Positions 1-13,715 of a stretch of 64,000 nucleotides of DNA are shown in pieces. The first letter of the stretch is position 1. Each line of letters starts with the position of its first letter. Source of the stretch: Typha latifolia. Its lineage: Eukaryota > Streptophyta > Magnoliopsida > Poales > Typhaceae. A program made the translations under genes and the position numbers. The notes under the pieces are model-generated. The model ran no database searches and was not told the origin of the DNA. It saw only the letters and a program-made list of their open reading frames with translations. The stretch spans positions 6,262,001-6,326,000 of the forward strand of contig CM034099.1 of the NCBI GenBank assembly GCA_019914945.1, read 5' to 3'.

Positions 1-137
1 TCCACAGCTTCCTGGGTGATCAAATAAAAATGAAATATACAACCATCACTACACAAAACCTTCTGGCTTTTATCACAAGATCCTCCCAAAGGGTGATGAG
101 AAGCTCCAATGGCAGCCCAAGAACTTGCCGTGAGCCT

Positions 138-3100
138 TCATCGACCTTCATGGAGATCTTCAGAGAATACTGCTGTTCTAGAAATGTTGTCATTTTCAAA
201 AAGGCTTAGACCAGAAAATGGTCCAGAAGAGAACATGGATGAAGTACCATCAGATTCGTAGGTAGTAGAAGATTGCCGAACATTGGGACGGGCCGAGGGA
301 GTTGGCAGGGATTCCTGGTACTCCACAGCACGCTGCACCATTTTAAGAGATTGAACCACTTCGCCCATAGTGGGTCTCTGGTTTGCCTCTGGGGCAACAC
401 AAGCTGCTGCAATAGTGCAAACTCGAACAAAATCATCCTTCGGGTACTTGCCTGCAAGCCTTGGATCAGCTAACTCTTCTAATCTATCCTTGTCTCTGAG
501 AATTGGTCTAGCCTGCAGGTAAATGAACAAGCTGAAAAGATTTGGCAAATAGGACAACAGTAACTACATATTATATGACTTCTCTCATATATGAGTTTAT
601 CTTTTCTAAAAATGGAATTTTGTGATTCTGATCTAAGTATTACAGAGCTCAAAAAAGTAAAAAATAGTGGCAAAAGAAGGCCAACCCAAGTTACAAGATT
701 CTCCTGGCCAGATGGTTGTGACATATCTACAGGCCGCCTTCCTGTTAGCAATTCAAGTAGAACAACTCCATAACTATAAACATCACTTTTTACAAGTAGA
801 TGTCCAGTCATGGCATATTCTGGTGCTACATACCTGGAAAAGGCACTTGTTACATGATGCCAAAAGAAGCATGGCTTAAAAAATCTCAGCAACTCAAGAG
901 AGACTTACCCAAATGTTCCCATCACACGGGTGGAGAGATAATTTGCTCGACCTTCAGGTGCCTGCTTGGCCAAACCAAAATCAGACACCTTGGCATGAAA
1001 GTTGTTCTCAAGCAATATATTAGATGCTTTGAAATCCCTATGAATCACACAAGGCTGAGAATCCTCATGAAGGTAGGCTAAACCCCTAGCAGCATCAAGT
1101 GCAATCTTCATCCTGGTGTCCCAATCAAGAGGGCAGTTGGCTCCAAAGGGACCTAAACAAAATACAGTTTTTGTTAGCATGCTATCACATCATCTGAATC
1201 AACAAAAGCTGAACATCAATACAAAATCAAAGAAAATCAGCCCAAAAGAAGGGTTTAGGTCACCCTGAGTACTACCATGAAGCCAGGACTCTAAGCTTCC
1301 ATTTGGAACAAGTTCATAACACAGAAGGTTCTGAGATGAGTCACGGTTGCTGTAGTAGCCAACGAGTTTCACAAGATTTCGGTGGTGCAATCTACTCAGC
1401 ATTTCAACTTCAACGAGAAATTCTTTATCTCCCTGATGTCCTCCACTGGTAAGCTTCTTTATGGCAACGGCAGTGCCATCACTTAATACACCCTTAAAGA
1501 CACGTCCAAAGCCACCCTCCCCAAGAATGCTTGCAGGCTCAAAGTTATTAGTTGCTTCCTTCAGCTCTTCATATGCAAGGAAACGTGTACTAGTGGGATG
1601 AGGAAGAGATCCTTCTACAGATACTGCATCAGCATTCCCTGGCTTGGCTGCAGAATTAGGCCTACTATGAGAAACTGGATAAGTGAATAATGATAAAGTA
1701 GTATGTAAGTTGACGAGTATTGACAGAACACAACCAATTGGGACTTCTACAATATATTAAGGTAATTTAGAAGAAACTAAGAGAATTGCTGCTAGTGGCA
1801 GAAGGTATCGACTAGCATCTAGTAGGAGCTCTGAAGTATCCCTACGCAAAACACAAGAGAAGAGGTTGAAAACGGACTGATTTTTGTTCCTTAGTTACTT
1901 CTGTTACAGCTCATCACAGGTTTAAATATTTAAATTATCAGCATATCCATTAAATGTAAGTATCTAGTGGCTAAAAAAGTACAGCAAAGATTATATTTTA
2001 GGGACAACAAGACTGCCTAGTTGGTGGAATTTAACTAAGAAACTAATTGACTTTAACTGAAAATTCTGGATGCATATGCTATATAAAGTGGATATATAAT
2101 AGTTCAAGAGCTCACAATAAAGAAAAACATGGTAAAGAGGAATACCACAAGTTCAAAATATGTAGGTTGATGTGTATCACAAGATACTGCTTCTCTAAAG
2201 ATGCAAAGGTAGAAAATTTTGGCCTCGTCAGGGAAAAAATTCACAATCATTAGTTCTGACAGATTGTCTCTAGGATATTGAGGATGAAAGATATTATATA
2301 AAGATGATGTATAATAATTTCAACTTTCAAGAACTTACGATAAGGTAAAACATGGAAAAGATTATTAACACATAATTTCTTATGTGCATCACAAGATGCT
2401 GCTTCTCTAAAGATGCACAGGCAGAAACCTTAGCGCGCACACAGAAAAACGTTACTAAATCATAGCCAATTAGTTCTAATAGATTGCCTCTAGGATATTA
2501 AGGAAGATGAAAGAAATATAATAATATAATGAAAATAAACACGCATCAAGTTCAGCTAATAGGCCCTTATCTTCATATCCATTGATTAATCCTAAGGCCC
2601 CTAGGTTGAAGGGTCTGAATGCAATTCTCATACTTGTGCTGGAGAGTAACATATGCAAATTTATATGAAGAAGAAGAAAAAATGGAAAGAAAACTTCAAG
2701 CATATTCATCTCATCTCTCAAGATGAAATGTTAACTTGTTAGTTCACAAGTCAGACGGATGCAGTCAAAGAAACAACAAACATGCTGGTTCACCTCACCA
2801 CAAAAAACAGGCAAGTAGCTCTCTAAATCAACTCATGTTAATGGATGTTTGTTGATTATGGCTCACTTATAATTTGTGCCTTGTAGCCACTCATGCTTTC
2901 TTCTTAAAATCTATGTTAAATTGACTCTGGCATGTAATTTGTCCCTTAGAGCAGACTACATTTCCATATACTGATTACTGAGCTATGTCTTATTCGTATC
3001 TTCATCTAGATCCAATCCTTATCTAGGAAAATTTTCAGAGGGACACTAAGGTTCATCTCCTTACCTGCATGCTGGCCTTCTAAGTTTTGAAGTTGGTGCT

Positions 3101-6100
3101 GTGTTAACCAGGCCAAGAACTAGAGACTTGAGAGAAATATCTTAAGTTCTTTGTAGATTGAAGTCTAGTCGCAATGTGATTTCCGTGCTTGTTTCATTTA
3201 GTACACAAGCAGAAGGTTTTAGATTTCCAACATTGTCCTAGTTTGTTGTCATGTAAATGTCTTTTTTTTCCATTTTCAAGAACATGTTGATTTTAAGTCT
3301 TGCAGGAGAGATCTTACACCCTATAGGAATGTCAGAGATTTGATGACTTCTTACAACAGCAAATTTACATAAGTGCAAATATCCAATTGGATTACAACAA
3401 GCAATGATTTTGCAGAACACTATGTCTTGTGTAAAACCTCCACTAGAACTTAAACAGTCTTGTACATTCTACAAGTTATGTAGTAACAGTTGGGCATATT
3501 AGGTGATAAGCTTGAAAACAGAAAACGAAGAGAAAAACAAGAACCTAAAAATTACCTATTTCTTTGGCAACTGCGTTCTTTCGTTTCCCAGATGCGCATG
3601 AGCAAATTATTAGCGTGATTATAAAAAGAACAATCAGGACACCAACACATATGCATACAACTATAACTAAACTTGAATGTTTTTCATCTCCAGAATCTCT
3701 GCTTTGTGTTGGCAAGTGGAACGTAGCAGGTGGTGAGGCCATAGGTGACACAGATAGTGCTGGAGCTGAAAAAACATTCAGATTGATAAGGCAACATCAG
3801 AACCAACATTTAGGAAAAAGTAGCACATAACAACCATTAAATAGGCAACTCTAACACTCTCCAACAGAAGGGCTCTCAATAAGATAAAGGATGCTGTATA
3901 TATTGCTAGGTGCTGAGGAAATATTCTGCGGTCAACAAAAACATCAAGGAACAGAAAACAGAGAGTTCCAGAACTAGTTTTTTCAACATAAAAATAGAAA
4001 ATAAATTTGCTGACTTGAAATGGTAGAAGGTGGATGAAATAAATGTTGTAAGAACAAAGCCGTGACTTTCCCAAGAAAAGCTTGGAATATGCAATAACAT
4101 CTAATAAGGTGGAGAATCACTTTGCAGTATTCAGTCATGACTGAGCAATCTAACAATCATTTCTCTAAATGTCTTCCATGATACTATGCTTCTACAACTT
4201 GAAGTTTTTTATTTTTTGTCTATGGCAATAACACAAAATAACCAGAAAATTAAATTCTCTTGATTGCTTCAAACATTGTGTAGGTTAATGGCCATCTCTG
4301 AGAACTTTCTTTAACAGTCGATTTTAATGAGGTATATATCTTCTTTCTAAAAGGTTTATTCAATGAGATTAGAAATCTGAGACTAACTTGGATTGTGATT
4401 ATCAAAGTTTCAACTTGCTTCTTCTCATACATCAGTCTAGATGTCTAAAGAGCATGAATGTGTGGAACTGACCAACATCCACCATAATAGTTAGGGAAAA
4501 AAAGATTTTGAGGGAAGTCCTTAACTAGAATAAAAGATTAGAGTATTAGACCAAGTATCATCCATGTTTTTGCGCAAGAAAGTGGTGTCAGCTGGAGCGT
4601 AACTTGAATAACCAAGTCTCTATCAGAATACTCTACATAGTAATAATGCACTAAAGTTCTTTTCACTTTGTTTTCTGTTTGTGTATACAATTAGTCAATT
4701 ATGTACTTGGGAAAATTTTGAATTCACTAGAATTTGTTGTTGAACTTGGTGTGTTCTTTTAGTTCTTTTTTCATGATGATCTATGAAGTTATAAGAGTCG
4801 TTCATGCTAGAAGGAACTTATGAGCTCCATGTGAAATATCTGGAAGTATATCATGGATGTGCTCCTTTTAATGGATAAGGGTCTGATAAGTAGATCACTT
4901 TTCTTCATTCAGCTCTATTTAATGTAAGGTTCTTTCTTATTGAGTGCTATGAATATCTTTTCTTAATTTTCTATATCATTTATGGTCTCTCTCACTCATA
5001 AACTACCTTTGATCTTAATAAAATCACATTTCCTTACCGCTAAGTAGATCTGTTTTCTTCATTCAGCTCTATTTAATGTAAGGTTCTTTCTCATTGAGTG
5101 CTATTAATGTCTTTCTTACTATTCCATATCATTTATGGCCTTCCTCTCACTCATAAGGTACCTTCTATCTTAATAAAATCACATTATCGTCTAGTACATT
5201 TCGCGGTCTCCTTTATATTTCCAAACCATCTCAATCAATTCTCATGTATTTATCTTCTATAGGTGGTACATCCAATTTGTTTTGGATACACTCATTTGTT
5301 ATTCTATCTTTCATAGTAACACCACCCGTCCATCTCAACATCCTCATCTCGGCTAAACTCAACCTCTCCATCCATGTAATAGAACTTCGAAGCAGTATAC
5401 TTGCAAAAATCCCATTGAAAATTTAATTTTTTCACAACTCTGGCATTTAAATATACAATACATAAGGAACTATCTATTAAAGGTGACAATGAAATAAGTC
5501 TTTCTTCACTACAGCAAATTTGTGGAAAATATGTAAGTGCAACAAGATGCAAATCCTCATTAGAAAGAGGGGCATGTGATGCCATTAGCAATTATGCAAT
5601 GTTGCACATTTAACAAGATTATGGCATAATCTCATGTCTGGTTGCAGAAGAAATAAAAAATCATTCCTACTAACATTACAGTTTCTAGCATTGTTGTATC
5701 CCCATAAAATTTATTTGATGTCAAGTTTAGATGGTAATACCAGGAGGCGGGCTCAGTGGCTTGAACCAAGTCAAATTAAGAAGTACGTAGTCACCAACTA
5801 GCTCGGGTTTAATATAAATCCTATGAAGGGAAAGTGAATAATTCATTGCAGAAACTTGATCTTCTGAGAAACTAATCCCTGGATGTGGGGCTATGTCCAT
5901 AGTGATATTCAGCCCTGAAGCACCGACGACATAGAAATTGTCAATCTCAAACTGGCTAACATGCAGATTGAGTTGAGAAGCAAGTTCTTCAAGGAATTCA
6001 TTGCTCCAGTTTGAACTCAATGAGACATTGCGAAGGAAAAGCTCAACTTTAACTGGGTAGACACAATGGCAATCTTGGCTACCTCGTCTCTGCACCATGT

Positions 6101-7584
6101 TTGGTGCACAACAGCCTGGGGCATTGAAAATAAATGTGAATACGCAAGTTAGTACATGTAAAATTAGAAAGCAATACATCACACTATGAATACCAGTTCT
6201 CTACTTAGCAACAATACAACCGGATGAGTCCTCATAATTCAGAATCACACTTGTGCTAATAAGATGCAGAGTCACCAGGCAACACATGTTGGGAAGGCCT
6301 GTTGATTTTGGTAAATCTCATGTTCATACAGATATACAAGAGAGTTTTTATCCAGTAAAAGTATAAAACCGTTAATTCTGCATTATGCACAAAAACAGAT
6401 AAACATCAAATAGAAAGCAGGGGATTGACATTCAAGAGGCTTGGATCATCACCATAAAGAAAGACATGCAAGCCAAATTGATAGTTTTGCATTATCATCT
6501 AAGGAGGAGAATCCGGATTTTTTTTGTATATTTGAGGTAAATTTAATCAGATAGCCAATGAAGTTCTTAACTTTCTATTACGTAGCTTATGAGGGGCAGC
6601 TTATGAAGTGAATATAAGTTCCCATGGATTTATTACTTCCCATCTTTTTCTTCTTGCAGCTAATTAAGTGAAAATTTGTCATCGATATTGCTTGTTATAT
6701 ATATAACTATTTGTTACAAATGTAAATAGGAAAAATTCATGTCAAGGACTCATAAACACCACAAAAGAAGTTGAGAAACCTCCGCTCTGGCCATGGCTCA
6801 GATGCTACCATTTGATACTTTTAAACAATTAAGAAGCCCAATAGTCAGATAATGGTTAGCATAAAGATATATGGGTTGGTCCACATTCCAACCACCAAAT
6901 CAACTCAGTGGATAAAAAGCATTTGCAAAAAGTCTGAGAAAATATATCATCAGCTTGCCATTCGAATCTAATTAAATCCTGAGCATCCACATGTTCTTAG
7001 TTGGTGTAACATGCACAGAAATAACTATGTCCAGCATCATTCCCAAAGATATAAGTTTAAACAACAAATACTCCCTGAGAAATTTGTACTTACTACTTAC
7101 CAGTGTGAGGAGATAATGGAGGTTGACCAGAAGGAACGGAACCGGAATCTGAAGGGGCACCACCCACAGGGGAAGGTCCGCTTGCTAAGAAAGACTGATG
7201 GCTCTGCTGCATGGAAGGATCTGATGAACCTGACATATTCAAGGAGGGTTGACCAACTGTTGTCAATGAGACATAATTTGGAGGTGGAACTGGGGCCAGC
7301 ATGAGTGAGCGAATACCCTGTGTTGAAGAGCCATTCGTCTGTCTTCTATCAACCAAGGAAAGAGTTGCTGGTATAGGAAGTTCAGATTTAGCTAGAGAGA
7401 TTCTGGAATGAATTGGTTTCCATCCACGTAGAGAAGAAATAGATGGAGCTACCGCTGTTACTTCGGATGTATGACTGGTCGGTTTTGCCCCACTGATCAG
7501 TTCCACATACAATGTAATCAACAAGTAAGTCAGCAACAGTACTGCTCGACACTCTTTCAGTGGTCCTGCCAGATGAAAATACAT
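138..7584 (-). CDS. ALE2-like receptor-like Ser/Thr kinase (At4g02010 type)
   Basis: Membrane receptor kinase, about 748 residues. Exons (minus strand): 7584-7101, 6115-5741, 3765-3556, 1674-1264, 1152-909, 833-686, 512-138; all junctions are GT-AG and phases agree. Residues 1-35 hold a hydrophobic signal-like stretch, followed by a Ser/Pro-rich region. A conserved ectodomain follows, starting [12 protein letters not shown] and containing [11 protein letters not shown], typical of the ALE2/At4g02010 family. The transmembrane segment lies in the 3765-3556 exon ([19 protein letters not shown]), followed by basic residues. Kinase motifs: Gly loop GEGGFGRV near 408, VAIKK lysine, HRDFKASN at 531, DFG at 551, and APE. 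It is therefore an RD kinase expected to be active. Arabidopsis ALE2 acts in epidermal and cuticle development; the ligand here is unknown. The start at 7584 is the least certain point. An intron may lie just upstream (CAG at 7570), with a 5' UTR exon near 8260-8400. An RTE LINE remnant sits in the 5740-3766 intron. Confidence 0.9.
4860..5375 (-). mobile_element. Decayed RTE-type LINE, 3' part of ORF2
   Basis: On the minus strand, within an intron of the first receptor kinase, conceptual translation gives AEMRMLRW and then [12 protein letters not shown] (about 5355-5240). After a frameshift it gives RWFGNIKE (about 5225-5200), then [15 protein letters not shown]. These match the C-terminal end of plant RTE LINE ORF2 proteins, which typically read like EMRMLRWMCG...LRWFGHV...ALDRAEWRKRIHVADP. 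Frameshifts and stops show it is dead. The last part is present twice in tandem, 154 bp apart. The family assignment rests on motif memory, not a search. Confidence 0.72.
4887..5192. repeat. 154-bp tandem duplication inside the LINE remnant
   Basis: Copy 1 begins at 4887 and copy 2 at 5041, both with TAAGTAGATC. Both then share TTCTTCATTCAGCTCTATTT, an AATGTAAGGTTCTTTCT block, ATATCATTTATGG, and CTTAATAAAATCACATT near the end. The copies differ by scattered substitutions and small indels, so the duplication is not recent. On the minus strand both encode the degraded RTE ORF2 C-terminus. Confidence 0.85.
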
Positions 7585-10507
7585 AACAGCATTGAACTAC
7601 TATTCTTAAGATAGAAATATCTTGTATGTGCAGTAAAGGTTTCTGTTCTGATAGCAATTTTATTTCACTACCACCACCCAAAACTAACCCTAGATCAAGT
7701 ACCAATCCACCTCAATAATTTTAGAACCCTAAAATGTACTTCATAAAATAAGTTGTAGAATGTCGCTACTCCAGGGGAAACTCTAATACTATTGTCCTCC
7801 ATTTCTAGTTCGATGATAGGAAGAACTCATTCACACAACTGACATGTATATATTTTCACCAAACATGCAGTAGAATTTCCCCTAATGAGCTGACGCCGCA
7901 AACAGTTAGGCCATAGAATAAACCACTGAATTCTAAATTTGTATCAATATAGGCAGTATTGGATTCAAGATAGCAAAGCAGGCGCCTTTATTTCAAACCC
8001 CAACCAAAACCAAAATTTTGATGCGGTTTTTACACTTCAGCGTCCCAATTGCTTAAAAACCTCTCCTACCCACAGATTTGCTTCCACTAAGACTATCAAA
8101 CGCATAATTTCCCCTAATAAGCACAATAAACATATACTTATTATTGAAAAATCGCTCGAAAATCAAATCAAATACCGAAACGTCCATTTGGGACTTGGGA
8201 GCAGCTCAGAGCAGTACCTCTACAGTCGAAACCCCTCATCGCCGATCTGATCGTAGCGGAACATACACCGATCTAAAGAGCTCGGCGAGACCGATCGGGC
8301 GAAGGGCAAAGCGGAAGGCGTGGGGATTCAAGTGGGATCGGAGATCTCCAGTCCATGGGAGGAGAGTGGGGAAGGGTTAGGGTTCGGAGTCTTTCTGGCC
8401 TCGAGCTCGTTGCTTTTTGCGCCTGCGCTTCTTTTTTTTTCTTTTTCCCTTTTTTTTCCCCCTTTCTCTTTTCCTTTTCCTATGGGTTTTAAATAAATCT
8501 GGACGTTGGTCGGAGGGAGAAATGGATAAGAAATAAACCTACAGTTAGCGAAGGATTAAAAAAAAATAGTAATGCTATGGGTACTTTTCAATTTACCCCA
8601 ATTTGTTGTTGATAGTAGTCTTCATAATTGGGCAGACTTGCACTACTACTACTGCATTAATTATATATATTCAACTATTAAATTTGATCTACATATAGGG
8701 TTGGTTCCTAATAAATTCTCTGCTTCAAAATACTTATCCATCAACTATTGATCGTCAAATTAGTTTTTTTTTTTTTACAAAAAGTCTTTAGATTGATGAC
8801 TCATTACGCAAAGTAATTAAATACAATTTTATACATTAAATTAAAGATTAAGAGAGATAGGTCATCGAGCTTTAAATAAATTCTACGCGAGTAAAAAAAA
8901 TTCTTACTTTGACCATAATATAGATCTAAGAAGTTCTTTTCATTAGAGCCCATATTTTAAATGAATGAATTAAAATTTGGAAAAAAAAAGGGAAGTGTAC
9001 ATAATAAGTTAGTTGAGCTCATATAACATTAGATTTAATTTGGTACGTTATTGAGTACGTATGAGCACTGCCCTTTAAAATATTTAGAAAAAGTTATTAA
9101 TGCCAGTTTTGGTAGTTGATATCCGCACTCCCATTTTCCGAAATGCACTTCAATTACTAGAGAGAGCTCAGTGCCTCAGTGGCGTGTCGGTCCAAACCAA
9201 ATCCCACTTAGATTATCGGATCCATACCACGATTAGCTATCGGGTATGACGTGGGCCCGAGTGTCCAAGATCCTAATCGGATTCGGATCTTACAAAATGC
9301 CTGATGAGAAGCCTATCTATTAGAACTTGAATTCTAATTCAGAACTCTCATGAGTTTGAATGAAGAAGGGATGATCATGGATAGAAATTTTGTTTAAAAT
9401 TGGACATAAAAGTTCTTTAATTACTTCCTTTTGCATTGATCCAAGCATCAAACCCTTCTGCTATTGAGTCCAGTGGCAATCATTCAACCCTCATAATCTT
9501 CTGAATTCTTTGCAGTGTAGAGGAAATTGGGTCGATTAGTCTCTAGAAACATTCTTCGTGGAAATATTTGACTTATACTTGGATTAATCACGTAGATGAG
9601 GAATAGAAAATTATGCAAAGAAACCTATAAGGATTAGAAATATTTTAATCTGTCCATCTCAAAATCTTCCATTGGAACTTCTATTAGTCTCTTCCATTAG
9701 CATGTGTTGTTTGACCTGTGAAAAGCTTAGTAGGATTATTTCAACATCAGATGCAAGCAAACAGCCGGCATTCTGCAGATATTATAGAGAAAGATCAAAG
9801 TACTCTTTTTTTTTTGTTGAATTCTGTTTTATGATATGACAACTATCCTTCTTGTTTACATCATCATTGGCAATAAAAAAAGCCATCATGAAAAGAAGAA
9901 GAACAGGATAAACTAAAGAAGACTTCAGTAAGGATAATTTTTTTGACTACAAATCTTCTTCAACTTTTTCTGTTTCGATACGAATTGTGCAAAGGTTCAG
10001 AAATTTTATACCTTGTTAAACATTGAGAATTGCATATATTTCCTTTGATAGATATGTAACTCAAACAGTGCAGCATTTTTGCAATTCATTTCTGGAATTT
10101 AGTGAATTAGATCTTTCGCACACATAGACACAAATGTAGTTCTATACAGTGAAGATATACATAGATCAGATAATGATGCATGAGTGTATCTGCATGCATC
10201 TGTTCTTCTTTCTTCTGCACCAAGTTTGTTTTAGTTGCAGAATTTGAAAAAAGAAAATGCAAAATGGAGAAACACATCAACTACTTCCTTCTCAATCAAG
10301 AGATAAGGATGCTATCAGGTCCACACAAAAAAAAATAGGCCTTCGATATGTGATGTTACTCTTAATTTCTTTGTATTTTCCACAAAATTGTCAATAAATG
10401 AAAGAATCTGCAACTCTTAAACATCTGAATTGCATGCCTCAACTGAACTGCAACCTGATCTTTCTCTACCTGAAATATAACAAGAAGTACTTTTACAATT
10501 ACCTTTG
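7585..10507. other. 5' region of the ALE2-like gene and intergenic spacer
   Basis: The 8200-8400 stretch is GC-richer than its surroundings and is a plausible 5' UTR exon or proximal promoter for the minus-strand kinase. A possible donor on the minus strand lies near 8260. Pyrimidine-rich low-complexity sequence (T/C runs) occupies about 8430-8480. The remainder to 10507 is AT-rich, and I see no supported gene in it. The 3' UTR of the CRK gene should occupy the last few hundred bases. Confidence 0.5.
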
Positions 10508-13500
10508 TCATCTTGCTTGCAAGGTACTCACTGACAATTGATTCACTGAAAATGGGGATTTTGATGACAATGTTAGGAGAGAAGAGGTTTCGGAACTGTC
10601 TCGTCTGTCACTCGATCCCTTAACATTGATAAAAGGCGGCTGAGTCGGACGTGGGAGCTCTTTTGATTTGTTATTCAGCATTTCCACCACCTTCCACATT
10701 GGTGGCCTTAGATTAGGTGATGCTTGCACGCATAATAGACCCACATGGAACACATTAAGAGCTTGCTCCTCAGAGCACTGCTCACGAAGGCAAGGATCGA
10801 GTAGTTCGATCAGGGCATTTGAATTGAAGTGTTGCCATACCTGTTGGAACCTTAATTAAGTCAATTGACACATTTGGAACAAGGTAGTTAACTGGTGATA
10901 TAATGATTTTAGGTGAAGAAGAACTTACCACTGAAATGAGAGATTGACCTTCAGCTGATGATGCCACTGAGTTGTGATTCTTTCGACCTGTGATGATCTC
11001 AATAACTAGTATGCCATAACTGTAGATGTCTGCTTTCTCGGTTAGTTGCCCGTGGACAATGTATTCAGGGGCCATGTAGCCACTGCAAGAATTAAGACAG
11101 CAAAGTTCATAAACCTGCATTCTTTTATGGATATTTCATAGGAAAATTATCATTATCCTTCTCTTATCGGCCATAATTAATAGCGGAAGTTTCACCGGAA
11201 ATGTAATATTTTTCTGACTCCAATACTGAGCTACATTATAATGATCTGATATAGCTAATATCTTTAGAGTAATTAAGGTAGAAATGCTGACCACAAAAGA
11301 AATAGTGACCTTTTGGACTGATCAGTAATTTAAATGGTGATATCCTATTTCATGATTTTCAAGAAATACTGGAAGGAGATGAACCAATAATTCTTTGTAA
11401 TTCCTCATCAGTAAATAGTTGATGTGAAAGAAATTGTCATTTTTAACTCACAAAGTTCCAGCTAGGCCAGTGCTAAGATGGCTCTGATCCTCCATAAAAT
11501 ATCGTGCCAAGCCGAAATCTCCTATCTTGGGCTTGAATCTCTCATCCAACAGTATGTTGCTGGCTTTGATATCCCTATGTATGATCCTGACTTCAGAAGC
11601 AGTATGGAGATAAGATAACCCCTCTGCTGTTCCAACAATAATCTCAAATCTCCTCTCCCATCCTAATGAGTTCTTCTTGAATGCGTCTGAATTGTTTTGC
11701 ATAGGAAAGAAACCAATTAAGCTCACTCCTTATATGAATTTATTTTGAAAAGTAAATCACTGGTAATCAAGTTATTGGAAGCAATACCAAATAAGAAATT
11801 ATCCAAGCTAGTGTTGCAGAGGTACTCATAGACTACAAGGCTCTCAGGTCCTTCTACGCTGCAACCTAGAAGCTTCACAAGGTTCTTGTGCTGAACTCGG
11901 CTTACGAGATTGACTTCGTTAAAGAATTGATCGATCCATTGCCTCGTATGAATGAACAGCCTCTTGACAGCAATTTCTCTACCATCTGGTAGAACCCCCT
12001 ACAAAAGAAAGTTTATACCATTTCAAATCATATAAAGAATTGAGTCAATCAAGCATATATCTTGCCTTCACTTAGACTTGCTCAAAATATGTAGGAAAAG
12101 ATTACATATAGATAGATGTCTCGCAGAGGTTGTATTCTTGTTTTATATTGATGATACTCAAGAAAGCAAATTTAAACTCATCTTCAGTGAAAGTGTACCT
12201 TATACACTGAGCCATAGCCACCTTGGCCGATCTTGTTTATTTGATTGAAGTTATCTGTTGCTTTTGTCAGATCTTCATACCTGAAACTAAGGTGGGATGC
12301 TGAAATTGTTCTAATAATTTCATTTGAATCATCCAGACCTGCAATTAGCATAGAAAAGAATTAGTTCTCCTATCAATATTACTTACAGATTGAGTTCTCT
12401 GTACTTCCATTTACTTACCTTTAGTTGAATCAGTTCTAGACCTCATTTTCCACCAGATTATACTGCTAGCTATTAATGCCAGTACAGCAATTGTTAATGC
12501 TAAAGCAATGATCCAATGTCTCCGACCTGCCATAGATGACGAAGACATTGTCATTTCTATAAATGAAATCAGAATCCTCTAAAACTCATCCTTCCATACA
12601 CATTCAAATACTTGCTTGTGTATGCATTGTCATAATAATCTTTACAAAGATTCAACTTCCAACCTTAAAACAACATAGTAGGCGAAAATGAATGAGATGG
12701 CCTCAAGCAATAACAGATAAATGATTCCACATAATGTTCCTCAATTAGAACAGAATTCACCAAACTGATCAAACAATAACGAAAAAAAGAAGATAAACAA
12801 ACCAAAATTCTTCTGCCAAGTTAGACCTTGAGGTTCTAACTTGTGATAAATGAGATGAAAATATAAGTCATGCATATGATAAAATAACAAACAGAAATAA
12901 ACATGACATGATCAAATTACCAGAAGATCCATCAGTTCCTGATGCTGGAGACAAATAGAACGGATCTGTTGAGTACCTGACGAAGCACCCTGCATTCAAG
13001 GCCTTGCCATCTGCGGCTGGCAAGCATTTGACAACACTATATTTTGCACTCTTTAAACAATCTCTGCATCCAGTCTCATTCAGAGACCTCCAACACTGTG
13101 CCATCCCATAAACCGTCAACCCTGACGACAAAATGAGGGCACTACCGACTTGGTAGTAATCCTTATTGCCATATGTCGTCGACGTCAAGTTACTTAACAA
13201 CTCGGTCGCAATATCACCAAATCGCGTAGTATTTGACGTGGGTGCAGTTGAATTCTCACAAACAGAAGTATCTGATCCATCTGTGGCATCATCAAACATG
13301 TCATGATCTGCATACCGGAGAAAGCAACCGTCGAGATAGATGCGAGAATCCAACTTGGGGAGGCAGTGAGGAAGCTTGACTCTGCTCTCTGCATAACAGA
13401 GCTGGCAGTTAATGGATGACAGGTAGTTGAAGCACTGGCCAAGGCCAAAGACAGGATTGGAGGTGCCTGAGACTGAAGTGCCAAATCCATGGCTGGTGAT

Positions 13501-13674
13501 GTTTTGGTGTATGATCTCCATGGCATTGACAAAGTTGACATCGAAGACTTGGACATCACTCGATTGGTTTTTGCCACAGACGGTGGCAATTATGGCAGGA
13601 GAAGTGTCATCTGCTATGGAGAAGAAGGCAGAACTGAAGACAAAGAGAAGGAGAGATAACAAGATTGGTTTCAT
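10508..13674 (-). CDS. Cysteine-rich receptor-like kinase (DUF26 RLK, CRK2 clade)
   Basis: Plasma-membrane receptor kinase, 644 residues. Exons (minus strand): 13674-12921, 12526-12419, 12338-12199, 11998-11788, 11686-11452, 11082-10929, 10840-10508, all GT-AG and in phase. This is the usual seven-exon CRK layout. Residues 1-21 are a signal peptide. Two Gnk2/DUF26 domains follow, each with C-X8-C-X2-C ([13 protein letters not shown] and [13 protein letters not shown]). The transmembrane helix spans about 256-276. The kinase has a Gly loop GQGGYGSV at 325, lysine K346 (VKRL), HRDIKASN at 441, DFGLAR and MAPEY, so it is an intact RD kinase. The sequence from [14 protein letters not shown] onward most resembles the CRK2/CRK3 branch. 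CRKs act in redox, stress and immune signalling; the specific role here is not inferable. The first ATG precedes the signal peptide directly. Confidence 0.93.
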
Positions 13675-13715
13675 CTATTGGTGCAGTTAAATTTTTCCCT
13701 GCTGTGATAACTTTT

